Assembly: GCA_022826645.1 (NCBI GenBank)
Contig: JAJDUM010000015.1
Location: 1 to 64,000, forward strand
Source of the DNA: Candidatus Poribacteria bacterium
GTDB lineage: Bacteria; Poribacteria; WGA-4E; PCPOR2b
Reading direction: 5' to 3'
DNA: 64,000 nucleotides
Below are positions 45,638 to 53,722 of the stretch, piece by piece (the first letter of the stretch is position 1; every line of letters starts with the position of its first letter). A program made the translations under genes and the position numbers. Below the pieces are notes generated by a model. The model saw only the letters and a list, made by a program, of their open reading frames with translations. It searched no databases and was not told the DNA's origin.

Positions 45638-46633
45638 TCACAGGGGCAGTTCTATTGAGCGTCCCTGATCGGCAGACATATAAAATGCCTGCATCAACTC
45701 GGTGAGATTGCGACCATCCTGAATTGTAATTTGCATCGGTTCATTGCGCAGAATGTTGTTGACCCACTGCTGCATCGCCGAGAGCGGCGGTTCAGGGCGC
45801 CGGGCAATGTATTCCGCTTTTTCCTCGTCCGAGAGCTTCCGCGTTTCGAAGTGCAGATCACCGTGACCAGCCACAATCGAACCTTCCGTGCCATAAAGTT
45901 CAAGCATGTTAGGTCCCGACCGGTGCGTCCACGACACATCAATAACACCAAGAGCTTTGTTCGCAAACTCAACCACCGATACACTGTTGTCATCAATGGG
46001 ATAATTGTCGGTAAAGTTGTTAATTTTAGAGATGGCACTCTTCGGTTCACCCATGAGCCAACGGATGATATCCACTCGATGGCAGCCGAGATCGAACAGG
46101 GCACCACCACCGGCACGCTTTGCATCCCCAAACCAGAAACTGGGTCCTTGGAACCATTTATCCAGTCCCGCCGAATGGGCAATGCGTCCGCGCCCAAACG
46201 TGAGATCCCCCAAAAGTCCATCATCGAGGACCTGCTTCGCCAGCACAATATCCGGATCACAACGCGTGGGAAGCGAAATCATGAACCTGACTCCAGCCTT
46301 CTCTACGACTTTGATAATCTGATCGCATTCCTCGACGGTGATGGCGAGCGCTTTTTCCGTGAAAATATGCTTGCCCGCTTCCGCTGCCGCAATCATCACT
46401 TTAGGGTGATCTGATGTTATCGCATTGACGACAACAGCGTCAACGTCGTCCCGATCAAGAATTTCGTCCAGATCCGAATAGAACGGGATGTCGTATTCTT
46501 CCGCGATCTGCTTGCCGCCGTACTCCTCCTCATCCCAAATGGCAACCAATTCGGTTTCCGGATTTTCTTGGATCTGATTGGCATAGCCTCTTGCATGTAC
46601 GTGAGCGAAACTGAGTTTAGCAATTTTGATCAT
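45638..46633 (-). CDS. Gfo/Idh/MocA family oxidoreductase
   Basis: A 331-aa NAD(P)-dependent oxidoreductase. The N-terminal Rossmann domain runs from IAKLSFAHVHARGYANQIQ (an altered nucleotide-binding motif, with the usual GxGxxG replaced). EKALAITVEECDQII is the conserved EKP-like region, here EKA. The His-Asp pattern DLGCHRVDIIRWLMGEP at about 175 is the catalytic region. The substrate is a sugar or inositol-type molecule, unknown. AAGGAG precedes the ATG. Confidence 0.88.
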   Translation of the reverse strand: MIKIAKLSFAHVHARGYANQIQENPETELVAIWDEEEYGGKQIAEEYDIPFYSDLDEILDRDDVDAVVVNAITSDHPKVMIAAAEAGKHIFTEKALAITVEECDQIIKVVEKAGVRFMISLPTRCDPDIVLAKQVLDDGLLGDLTFGRGRIAHSAGLDKWFQGPSFWFGDAKRAGGGALFDLGCHRVDIIRWLMGEPKSAISKINNFTDNYPIDDNSVSVVEFANKALGVIDVSWTHRSGPNMLELYGTEGSIVAGHGDLHFETRKLSDEEKAEYIARRPEPPLSAMQQWVNNILRNEPMQITIQDGRNLTELMQAFYMSADQGRSIELPL

Positions 46634-46712
46634 ATTATAACTCCTTGAAAATTCTCAAGCTGAGGAAAACTATCGCTTCTTTATAAAAGTTGTGCTACGT
46701 TCTGTAATCTTT

Positions 46713-46925
46713 TCAGTGTTGATTCAACATCTTCTGAAGCCGTTCCATATAGAGTTTATGGAATTCTTCCTCATTTAGATCTGGAACCCTTTTTCGCAAG
46801 CCGTGGATGAACAGTTTCTTGCTAAACTTGGATAGCTCAAATGCCTTCATCAACCGTTGTTCGGGTGTCATACGTCGAAGAATCTCAATATATTGTCTAT
46901 GATTTGGACGTTCTTTGATATCCAT
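46713..46925 (-). CDS. Small hypothetical protein
   Basis: A 70-aa, highly charged helical protein (HRQYIEILRRMTPEQRLMKA, FHKLYMERLQKML). Similar short proteins with RRMTPEQR and FELS motifs are common in environmental genomes, without known function. It is 15 bases downstream of the ABC ATPase gene, so co-transcription is likely. The ribosome site is weak. Confidence 0.65.
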   Translation of the reverse strand: MDIKERPNHRQYIEILRRMTPEQRLMKAFELSKFSKKLFIHGLRKRVPDLNEEEFHKLYMERLQKMLNQH

Positions 46926-46939
46926 ATTCTGTTATACCA

Positions 46940-47887
46940 TCAACCTTGTTCAGTTCCTTCATCAGAAACTGAGGGACTCGTAACCTCCAAAAATAGATCC
47001 GCTAACCCATACTCAATTCTCTGAAAACGTGAAACTGTGACATCTCCACGAATCAAGACTTTCAGTAAGTTAGCGGTTTCTGCCTCTGTCATCTGTGATT
47101 CGACCTGGATTAGCCCATCTGTGATCTGCAGAGAAATTACGTCCGACCTTTCACTAAGAATAGCTTGAGCTGCCTCCATACCCGATGTAACCTCAATTTC
47201 CACCCGATGCCGGTTACCATATCGCTCCGAAATATCGCGCATCTCCCCGTAAAACGCAAAACGACCTTCCTTCAGAATCCCAACGCGGTTGCACGGAATT
47301 GTTACATCGGTTAGACAGTTCGTTGCCAGAACCACCGTCTTGCCCATTACCCCCAGTTCTTGGATCAGTGCCCCCATTTCGGCTTGCCCCTGCGGATCTA
47401 AAGGTGAAATTGGTGCGTCAAGCAACCAGATCAACGGATCATGTAGGAAAGTTTTAGCTAAACACAGTCGCTGCTTCTGTCCCAGTGATAGATGCTCGAC
47501 CTTTTGGTGCCGCAACGGTGCCAGATCCATTAAATCCAAAACATCCTGGATACTCATCGCACGCTGCCCTTTTTCCAATCTGTATGCCGCAGCGAAAAAC
47601 TCAAGATATTCTTGGATAGAGAGGGTGGGATACCCTTCAAAGGTTTGGGGAACATAGCCGATGAGTGGACGGACGGCACTCACGTCCTTAATTGCATCAT
47701 ATCCACCAATCTCTATAGAGCCGGAGGTCGGTTTAATCAGCGTTGCGATGATCCTGATGAGAAGTGTCTTGCCTGAACCGTTTGGTCCCAACAGTGCCAG
47801 ACGATCCCCGGCTTCCAAACGAAAATTCAGATCGATAAGAATCGGTTTCTGATGAAAAGATTTACACAGCTCTTGGACGTGAATCAC
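46940..47887 (-). CDS. ABC transporter ATP-binding protein, degenerate active site
   Basis: A 315-aa ATP-binding subunit. Walker A is LLGPNGSGKTLLI (about residue 37), the Q-loop is VPQTF, and the signature is LSLGQKQRL. Walker B reads LIWLLDAPISPLD, where the catalytic Glu of the normal LLDEP is replaced by Ala. The switch region reads VVLATNCLTDV, where the usual His is replaced by Asn. ATP binding is likely to remain, but hydrolysis may be impaired. No permease gene is adjacent. The start is a GTG at 47887 with GGAG 11 bases upstream. Confidence 0.88.
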   Translation of the reverse strand: MIHVQELCKSFHQKPILIDLNFRLEAGDRLALLGPNGSGKTLLIRIIATLIKPTSGSIEIGGYDAIKDVSAVRPLIGYVPQTFEGYPTLSIQEYLEFFAAAYRLEKGQRAMSIQDVLDLMDLAPLRHQKVEHLSLGQKQRLCLAKTFLHDPLIWLLDAPISPLDPQGQAEMGALIQELGVMGKTVVLATNCLTDVTIPCNRVGILKEGRFAFYGEMRDISERYGNRHRVEIEVTSGMEAAQAILSERSDVISLQITDGLIQVESQMTEAETANLLKVLIRGDVTVSRFQRIEYGLADLFLEVTSPSVSDEGTEQG

Positions 47888-48027
47888 AACTTGAAGATCT
47901 CCGAGTGAGGAAAGGTTTCAAAAAGTCTACAAAAGCAACACTCGAATCACATTATATCACGCAAATCCCTATTTGGAAATGGCAATTCTCTATGGGCGCA
48001 GATTGGGGAATTGCCCCTGTTTATCTG

Positions 48028-48057
48028 TTGACTCAATCTTCCAACCTGTAGTATAAT
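48028..48057 (+). promoter_or_regulatory. Sigma-70-type promoter for tyrS
   Basis: TTGACT (48028-48033) and a consensus TATAAT (48052-48057) with an 18-base spacer, about 90 bases before the tyrS start. Confidence 0.75.
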
Positions 48058-48147
48058 TAGCCGACGCATTATTCGATTGATATTACTTCTAAACAATAGA
48101 CTTTTTAGTCCCGGTGTTTGATCGGGGGAGGTACTGAGGAATACAAC

Positions 48148-49377
48148 GTGCAGGCAGAATTGAGTATCGAAGAACAGGTGGCACTCATACGCAGGGGGAC
48201 CGCGGAGATTATCTCTGAAGCGGAACTCGCTCAAAAATTGGAGACCGCCAGAACAGAAAAACGGCCACTTCGTATCAAACTGGGATTAGATCCCACAGCA
48301 CCGGATATCCATCTCGGCATCGCAGTTGTCTTACGGAAGCTGCGCCAGTTTCAAGACCTCGGACATGAGGTTATTTTAATCATTGGCGACTTTACGGCAA
48401 CAATCGGAGATCCAAGCGGCAAATCAAAAACACGACCACAGTTGACGGCGGAAGAGGTGAAGCATAACGCCAAAACCTATGCAGACCAGTACTGCATGAT
48501 CCTAGATGAAGACAAGACCCGCGTTGTGTTTAACAGCGAATGGCTTGATGAAATGTCTTTCGCAGATGTCATTCGGCTCAGTGCGCAAACAACAGTAGCG
48601 CGTATCTTGGAACGGGACGACTTTACAAATCGGCTTCAAGACGGTGCTTCGATCGGGATGCATGAACTCCTCTATCCAATCTGTCAAGGTTACGATTCTG
48701 TCGTCTTGGAAGCAGATGTAGAAATGGGCGGGACCGATCAGAAATTCAACATCCTGATGGGACGTGACCTCCAACGTGCTTATGGTCAGGCACCCCAAGT
48801 GACACTGTTAATGCCGCTACTCGTGGGGCTTGATGGCGCTGAGAAAATGAGCAAATCACTCGGTAACTACGTTGGAATTTATGAGCCGGCCCCTGAGATG
48901 TATGCTAAGTTGATGTCTATTCCTGATGAGTTGATGTCTACCTATTTCGAGCTGGCAACAGACGTGCCGCTCGACGAGATTCGAGCGTTTGAAGCAGAAT
49001 TAGCAAGCGGTACTCTGCACCCCAAGACAGTCAAACAGCGACTTGCCCGAGAGATAGTGACAATCTATCACGACGCAGATGCCGCGCAAGCAGCAGAAGC
49101 GGAGTTTGACCGGGTCCATCGCGACCGACAACTTCCCGACGATCTGCCAGAGGTTGTTATTCCTGCTTCCTCCCTCACTGATGGTAAGATCTGGATCGCC
49201 CATCTGATGCAGCAAGTCGGTTTTGCCAAGAGTTCCAGTGATGCGAGGCGATTGGTACAGCAAGGAGGGGTGCGCCTCGATGGCGACAGGATAACAGATC
49301 CAGCGCTGGAAGTCGCTCTGAAAGGGGACACCATCCTACAAGTTGGCAAACGGCGGTTCGCAAAGCTACTCGTCTGA
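48148..49377 (+). CDS. tyrS: Tyrosyl-tRNA synthetase
   Basis: A 409-aa class I synthetase that charges tRNA-Tyr with tyrosine. HIGH-type signature: [15 protein letters not shown] near residue 50. KMSKS motif: [14 protein letters not shown] at about 230. A C-terminal S4 RNA-binding domain begins with [18 protein letters not shown]. The start is probably the GTG at 48148 with GAGGAA six bases upstream, rather than the in-frame TTG at 48118. This is the TyrZ-like, longer type, with the S4 domain retained. It has its own promoter. Confidence 0.93.
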   Translation: MQAELSIEEQVALIRRGTAEIISEAELAQKLETARTEKRPLRIKLGLDPTAPDIHLGIAVVLRKLRQFQDLGHEVILIIGDFTATIGDPSGKSKTRPQLTAEEVKHNAKTYADQYCMILDEDKTRVVFNSEWLDEMSFADVIRLSAQTTVARILERDDFTNRLQDGASIGMHELLYPICQGYDSVVLEADVEMGGTDQKFNILMGRDLQRAYGQAPQVTLLMPLLVGLDGAEKMSKSLGNYVGIYEPAPEMYAKLMSIPDELMSTYFELATDVPLDEIRAFEAELASGTLHPKTVKQRLAREIVTIYHDADAAQAAEAEFDRVHRDRQLPDDLPEVVIPASSLTDGKIWIAHLMQQVGFAKSSSDARRLVQQGGVRLDGDRITDPALEVALKGDTILQVGKRRFAKLLV

Positions 49378-49403
49378 TGTTATTTTTTGGTGGGTGTTAA
49401 AAT

Positions 49404-50174
49404 ATGATTCTTGTAACCAACGATGATGGGATTGACGCGCCGGGTCTGAAAACCCTCGCGGAGGCACTCGAAACCCTCGACGAGGTCTATGTCGTGGCAC
49501 CGGATCGGGAACGGAGTGCTGTAGGAATGGCAATCACGCTTCATCAGCCACTCAGAGCCAAACAAGCGTGGACGCGTGCCTATGCCGTTGATGGAACGCC
49601 TGTGGATTGTGTCGACCTTGCGCTGGGTACGCTGCTTCCGGAACCTCCAACATTATTGGTTTCTGGCATCAATCGGGGGCAGAATCTTGGGGCTGATATT
49701 CACTTTTCAGGCACGGTTGGCGCGGCGAAAAAAGGAACCCTCTCAGGGATTCCATCAATTGCAGTTTCCCTCGCCTTAGAGGGCGTGGGGGAACAATCTG
49801 ACTTCCACTACAAAACAGCAGGAACCATCGCATGTCGCATCGCCAAGCACGTGATCGAGAAGGGAATGCCAAGCCACATCCTGCTTAATGTCAATGTGCC
49901 GAATTGTCCGCTTTCGGAGGTTAAAGGCATCAAGATAACGCGGCAAGACCGAGGGAATTACAGTATAAACGCTGTTACACGACTGGATCGGGGTGGGCGA
50001 CCGTACTACTGGATTGGAGGAGAACGCACCCAAATTGACTTTGGAGGGGATACAGACCTCCATGCAGTCCACAATCGACGCGTTTCAATTACGCCCGTGC
50101 AGCTTGACTTTACAGACCACACCCTCATCACACCGCTGAAAGCTTGGTTGGATGATGAGAACATGCAACTCTAG
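49404..50174 (+). CDS. surE: 5'-nucleotidase SurE
   Basis: A 256-aa nucleotide phosphatase, acting on nucleoside 5'-monophosphates and needed in stationary-phase survival in some bacteria. The N-terminal metal site is ILVTNDDGIDAPGL, and SGINRGQNLGADIHFSGTVG is the second signature. Length is typical (about 250 aa). It starts 26 bases after tyrS and so may be in the same operon. Confidence 0.95.
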   Translation: MILVTNDDGIDAPGLKTLAEALETLDEVYVVAPDRERSAVGMAITLHQPLRAKQAWTRAYAVDGTPVDCVDLALGTLLPEPPTLLVSGINRGQNLGADIHFSGTVGAAKKGTLSGIPSIAVSLALEGVGEQSDFHYKTAGTIACRIAKHVIEKGMPSHILLNVNVPNCPLSEVKGIKITRQDRGNYSINAVTRLDRGGRPYYWIGGERTQIDFGGDTDLHAVHNRRVSITPVQLDFTDHTLITPLKAWLDDENMQL

Positions 50175-50194
50175 CCTGAAAACGCGGAGGAGAT

Positions 50195-51223
50195 TTGCGC
50201 TATTTAACGCTTGTTCTCAAGGGGTGCTGTATCGGGGTGGCGAATATTATTCCCGGTGTGAGTGGCGGTACGATGGCGGTTCTGCTCGGTATCTATGAGC
50301 GATTGATTCGTGCGCTGCGTCACATCGGGTTCTCAACTGTCAGAAAACTCTCGGCAATTCTCACCCTAAAAAAGGGCGCAATATCTGAAGCGCGGACAGA
50401 GTTGCATCGTATCGATTTTGGGTTCCTGATAACTATTACCCTTGGTGCACTGTTCGCTGTTGTAGCGTCTGCCAAACTAATCATCTATCTGCTCAATGAG
50501 CAGCACGATCCGACTTACGGCTTCTTTTGTGGATTGGTGCTGACCTCCGTTATCATTCCATTCAGAATGCTGACACGTTTTACTGTTAAAGAATGTATTT
50601 CCCTGCTCCTCGCTGTGGGTTTAACGGTGGGACTGACACTCAGCATGAGCGGAGAAAAGAGGTTGGAGAGTGAGCAACGGAAACATGAACTCAAGCAGAG
50701 CTACGTCGGCGGAGATACAGTCTCAGAAGCGGGGGCTTCGACGGAGGCACTCGGACAGATCCCAAAAGGAACGAACCGCGCCATTGGAAAGCTGCTCTAT
50801 CTGTTTGTATGTAGTGCTATTGCGGTTTCTGCGATGATCCTGCCCGGCATCAGCGGTTCTTTCATCTTTATCCTGCTGGGCGTCTACTTCGATGTGCTCG
50901 CGTCAGTGAATAACCGGGACTGGATTGTGATAGGGGTTGTGGCTTTGGGTGGAGTGCTCGGACTGCTGACGTTCACGCGATTGTTAAATTATGTCCTTGA
51001 ACGTCATCACGACCTGACAGTATCGTTCTTAATTGGGTTGATGCTCGCATCGCTATACGGGCTCTGGCCCTTCCGCAGCTATGCAATGGTCGGTGAGGAA
51101 CGCATTGACCTCGCTCATATTCTTCCACAAGCGAACGTGAACTTGGTTATCACGGGTTTAGCATTTCTGGTCGGCTGCGGGGTGGTCCTCCTGTTTTATT
51201 GTCTGGAAGGTAAAAGAGATTAA
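50195..51223 (+). CDS. DUF368 domain-containing membrane protein
   Basis: A 342-aa polytopic membrane protein of the DUF368 family, whose relatives are now linked to polyprenyl-phosphate translocation (family knowledge). The two repeated signature motifs are NIIPGVSGGTMAVLLGIYE (N-terminal) and MILPGISGSFIFILLGVY (middle). A hydrophilic insertion at about 150-190 separates the halves. The start is a TTG at 50195 with GGAGG four bases away; no ATG is near. It follows surE by 20 bases. Confidence 0.88.
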   Translation: MRYLTLVLKGCCIGVANIIPGVSGGTMAVLLGIYERLIRALRHIGFSTVRKLSAILTLKKGAISEARTELHRIDFGFLITITLGALFAVVASAKLIIYLLNEQHDPTYGFFCGLVLTSVIIPFRMLTRFTVKECISLLLAVGLTVGLTLSMSGEKRLESEQRKHELKQSYVGGDTVSEAGASTEALGQIPKGTNRAIGKLLYLFVCSAIAVSAMILPGISGSFIFILLGVYFDVLASVNNRDWIVIGVVALGGVLGLLTFTRLLNYVLERHHDLTVSFLIGLMLASLYGLWPFRSYAMVGEERIDLAHILPQANVNLVITGLAFLVGCGVVLLFYCLEGKRD

Positions 51224-51338
51224 TGCTAACTGGGCAGCAATGGTTGAAGGTTGATGTTTTATGGATTATGAAAGACGAGACTTAAGAAAGGTTACATGGA
51301 TTGGGAATTCTAAAGCAAAGTTGAAAGGGAGATCCATC

Positions 51339-51605
51339 GTGTCAACTGCAACAAAGGAATGGGTACTTGATACAGTTACAAAACTACCAGACCCTGAGAT
51401 GGGAGAACTGAAGCAATACTTGGAATATCTTATCTGGAAATCGCAAAAGCCGAAAGGAAAGGGGCAACCCAAACAGGTCCTAGAGGCTATTAATAAATCA
51501 CATGACGTGACGATGGAAGATGCTCTGGCTCTGCTTGAGTCAATTAAAGAGGGGAAAACTCCCATACGATTTGATTCCCCCTTTGACGAGTCGGAAGGGC
51601 CATAG
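51339..51605 (+). CDS. Putative antitoxin of a VapBC-type pair
   Basis: An 88-aa protein from the GTG at 51339, with AAAGGGAGA seven bases upstream; the ORF is also open from 51261, but without a ribosome site. The composition is charged with an amphipathic helix (PEMGELKQYLEYLIWKSQ) and a tail of acidic and Pro-rich residues (RFDSPFDESEGP). The layout, partner and 3-base gap to the PIN gene make an antitoxin likely, possibly of the DUF2281 type. Direct recognition of a family is weak. Confidence 0.7.
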   Translation: MSTATKEWVLDTVTKLPDPEMGELKQYLEYLIWKSQKPKGKGQPKQVLEAINKSHDVTMEDALALLESIKEGKTPIRFDSPFDESEGP

Positions 51606-51608
51606 TTC

Positions 51609-52025
51609 ATGGATTATCTTTTAGAAACATCAACGTGCAGCCTTTTAATGGCGCACGCCCCTCGTGTGGTCGCCCATTTTGACTCTTTATCTGATGTCGA
51701 TGATTACGCTTTTACTTGTACGATTGTTAAAGGTGAAATCCTTTTTGGAATTGAGAGACTTCCAACAGGGCGTAGGCGACAATCTTTGGTGAATCAAGTG
51801 GTCAACTTGTTTGCGGGGTTGCCGTGCCTTGCAGTCCCGGAAGAAACTGCTGATTATTACGCACAAATGAAAAGGCAAGCGGAACAACAGGGGACACCAT
51901 TGTCGGATAACGATCTTTGGATAGCTGCCACTGCTATGACACTCAATGCAATCCTTGTGACTTCTGATTTAGACTTTCAGAGAATTACTGGATTCGGATT
52001 ACGGCTTGAGGATTGGATAAGGTGA
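51609..52025 (+). CDS. PIN domain (VapC-like) ribonuclease toxin
   Basis: A 138-aa PIN protein. The core sites are visible as YLLETSTCSLL (the first acidic position, where most VapC proteins have Asp, is Glu here), CTIVKGEILFGIERL (Glu), PLSDNDLWIAATAM (Asp) and VTSDLDFQRI (Asp). It overlaps nothing, but starts 3 bases after the antitoxin-like gene. The toxin would cut RNA when free of its antitoxin. The Glu substitution may reduce activity. Confidence 0.9.
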   Translation: MDYLLETSTCSLLMAHAPRVVAHFDSLSDVDDYAFTCTIVKGEILFGIERLPTGRRRQSLVNQVVNLFAGLPCLAVPEETADYYAQMKRQAEQQGTPLSDNDLWIAATAMTLNAILVTSDLDFQRITGFGLRLEDWIR

Positions 52026-52144
52026 TATACTTCCAAATTTGAAGCATTGGGATTATTCAGTGTCAGCTAACAGGTAGGGAGCACGTCAACTGGTATCAAA
52101 TTGATAACTGATTGAAAGGGTTTTTCCGGGACAAATTACAATCT

Positions 52145-53023
52145 ATGAAAACAGTTGGTTTCTTCGTCAATACTGCTAAACCCCACGCGCTACAGGTCGC
52201 CACAGAGGCTGCTGACTGGCTCCGAAAGCACGGGGCAAAACCACTGGTTCCTGATGCGGAAGCTGCGCTACTTGGTCTGGCGGGTGCCGGCTGCGATCGC
52301 CGTGAATTGGCGTCGCAATCTGACCTATTGTTGGTTCTCGGTGGCGATGGCACACTGCTTGACGCTGCACACATACCCCAAATCGAGAACGTCCCAATCC
52401 TTGCTGTGAATCTCGGCAGCCTCGGTTTCCTCACCGAGGTGCCGCGTGACCAGCTGTACGCTGCTTTGGAAAATGTCTTTAACGGTGACTACAAAATTGA
52501 TCGGCGCATGATGTTTGAGGTCAGCGTTGAGAACCAAGGACAAGAGTTTTCCAACTCGTTTGCACTCAACGATGTTGTAATTCGGCACTATACACAACTG
52601 ATTGAATTGGAAACTTATATTGACGGCGAACCGTTTGTCACCTATAACGGTGACGGACTAATTATCGCCACACCAAGCGGTTCGACCGCCTATTCCTTAG
52701 CATGTGGGGGGCCAATCGTTGAACCGCATCTCAACGCGATTCTCCTGACACCCATTTCCCCGCATTCATTGACAATGCGCCCTTTTATCGCGCACGGAGA
52801 TTCAGAAATCACCGTCGTCATGCAATCCGACTATAGCAGTGTCAATCTACTCGTCGACGGTCCCCGTGAGACACACCCCGTTGCTCCCAATTCCCTAATT
52901 CGTGTGCGTAAAGCAGATAAGACCATCCAGCTAATCCGTTCTCTACACCATAGCAATTACGAAGTCCTGCAAACGAAACTGATGTTGGGAGAGAGTACGA
53001 AACGAAAAACTGAAGCGGTTTGA
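52145..53023 (+). CDS. nadK: NAD kinase
   Basis: A 292-aa enzyme that phosphorylates NAD to NADP with ATP or polyphosphate. The glycine-rich LVLGGDGTLLDAA motif is at about residue 65, NLGSLGFLTEVP follows, and the conserved TPSGSTAYSLACGGPIVEP is at about 180. The ATG at 52145 fits the family N-terminus (KTVGFFVN) better than the TTG at 52112. Length is typical. It stands between the toxin-antitoxin pair and the RAYT locus. Confidence 0.93.
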   Translation: MKTVGFFVNTAKPHALQVATEAADWLRKHGAKPLVPDAEAALLGLAGAGCDRRELASQSDLLLVLGGDGTLLDAAHIPQIENVPILAVNLGSLGFLTEVPRDQLYAALENVFNGDYKIDRRMMFEVSVENQGQEFSNSFALNDVVIRHYTQLIELETYIDGEPFVTYNGDGLIIATPSGSTAYSLACGGPIVEPHLNAILLTPISPHSLTMRPFIAHGDSEITVVMQSDYSSVNLLVDGPRETHPVAPNSLIRVRKADKTIQLIRSLHHSNYEVLQTKLMLGESTKRKTEAV

Positions 53024-53041
53024 ACACTCCGGGAATCTTTT

Positions 53042-53088
53042 CGTAGGGAACGCAGATCTGCGTTCCAAAACCACCATATTACCCGCAA
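53042..53088. repeat. REP palindrome with flank, upstream of RAYT
   Basis: GTAG (53043-53046) is followed by the perfect 20-bp palindrome GGAACGCAGATCTGCGTTCC (53047-53066). The next 22 bases (AAAACCACCATATTACCCGC...) are nearly repeated after the copy inside the RAYT at 53415-53435, so about 46 bases are duplicated. Confidence 0.85.
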
Positions 53089-53207
53089 CAATGACATATT
53101 AATTTTCCGGAGAGATTGTCTCCATAATCTACACGAACCATGAATAACCGAAATCGAAGCCGAATCGGCTACAGAATTACGACTATTCCGAAACAGGCTA
53201 TTATCTG

Positions 53208-53705
53208 GTGACAATCTGCACGCAGAACAAGGTTAATTATTTCGGTGAAATTAAAAAGAGACGAATACAGCTAAGCGATATCGAACAAATTGCAACGGAT
53301 TGTTGGCAGGCGATTTCCAAACATTTTCGGGACACAGCATTAGATGAATTTGTTGTAATGCCCAATCACATACACGGAATTCTAATCTTCGTAGGGAACG
53401 CAGATCTGCGTTCCAAACCACTATATTGCCCGCAAGGACAGACCGACCGCTCAAAAATGTACTTGTCAAAAATCATTCATGGATTTAAATCATCGGTCAC
53501 CCGAATAGCAAGAAAACAGTGGAACAATTACAGCTTTGGTTGGCAGAAATCATTTTACGACCACGTCATAAGAAACGATGCAGATTTACATCGTGTCCGT
53601 ACCTACATCCGAAATAACCCGCTGAACTGGGAATCGGATCGAGACAACCAAATCAACTGGAAGGGCAGGAACGCAGATCTGCGTTCCCTACGAAGATATC
53701 GCTAA
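53208..53705 (+). CDS. REP-associated tyrosine transposase (RAYT, Y1/IS200-like)
   Basis: A 165-aa product of the Y1 HUH superfamily that mobilises REP elements. The HUH motif is MPNHIHGIL (residues 52-60). The catalytic Tyr is expected in RTYIRNNP (about Tyr-133), and SFYDHVIRN is the preceding conserved stretch. The GTG at 53208 would omit the first beta strand (DYSETGYYLVTICT), which is encoded upstream in the same frame without a start codon. Restoring one base near 53168 would join it to an ATG at 53140, so the 5' end is probably frameshifted. The gene contains two copies of the REP palindrome, translated as GNADLRS-like peptides. Confidence 0.85.
   Translation: MTICTQNKVNYFGEIKKRRIQLSDIEQIATDCWQAISKHFRDTALDEFVVMPNHIHGILIFVGNADLRSKPLYCPQGQTDRSKMYLSKIIHGFKSSVTRIARKQWNNYSFGWQKSFYDHVIRNDADLHRVRTYIRNNPLNWESDRDNQINWKGRNADLRSLRRYR
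53390..53435. repeat. REP palindrome inside the RAYT reading frame
   Basis: GTAG (53391) plus the palindrome GGAACGCAGATCTGCGTTCC (53395-53414) lies in the RAYT frame and encodes the GNADLRS peptide. The flanking 3' bases repeat those after 53067. Confidence 0.9.
53664..53697. repeat. Inverted REP palindrome at the RAYT 3' end
   Basis: The palindrome GGAACGCAGATCTGCGTTCC (53668-53687) is followed by CTACG, so the GTAG foot lies on the minus strand. It encodes NADLRS near the RAYT C-terminus. With the copy at 53390 it makes a head-to-head pair. Confidence 0.9.
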
Positions 53706-53722
53706 AAATGCAAACCGGGTGA

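Noticed and set aside
48058..48147. A T-box leader before tyrS.
   Set aside because: The leader is only about 85 bases and shows no T-box motif or terminator/antiterminator pair.
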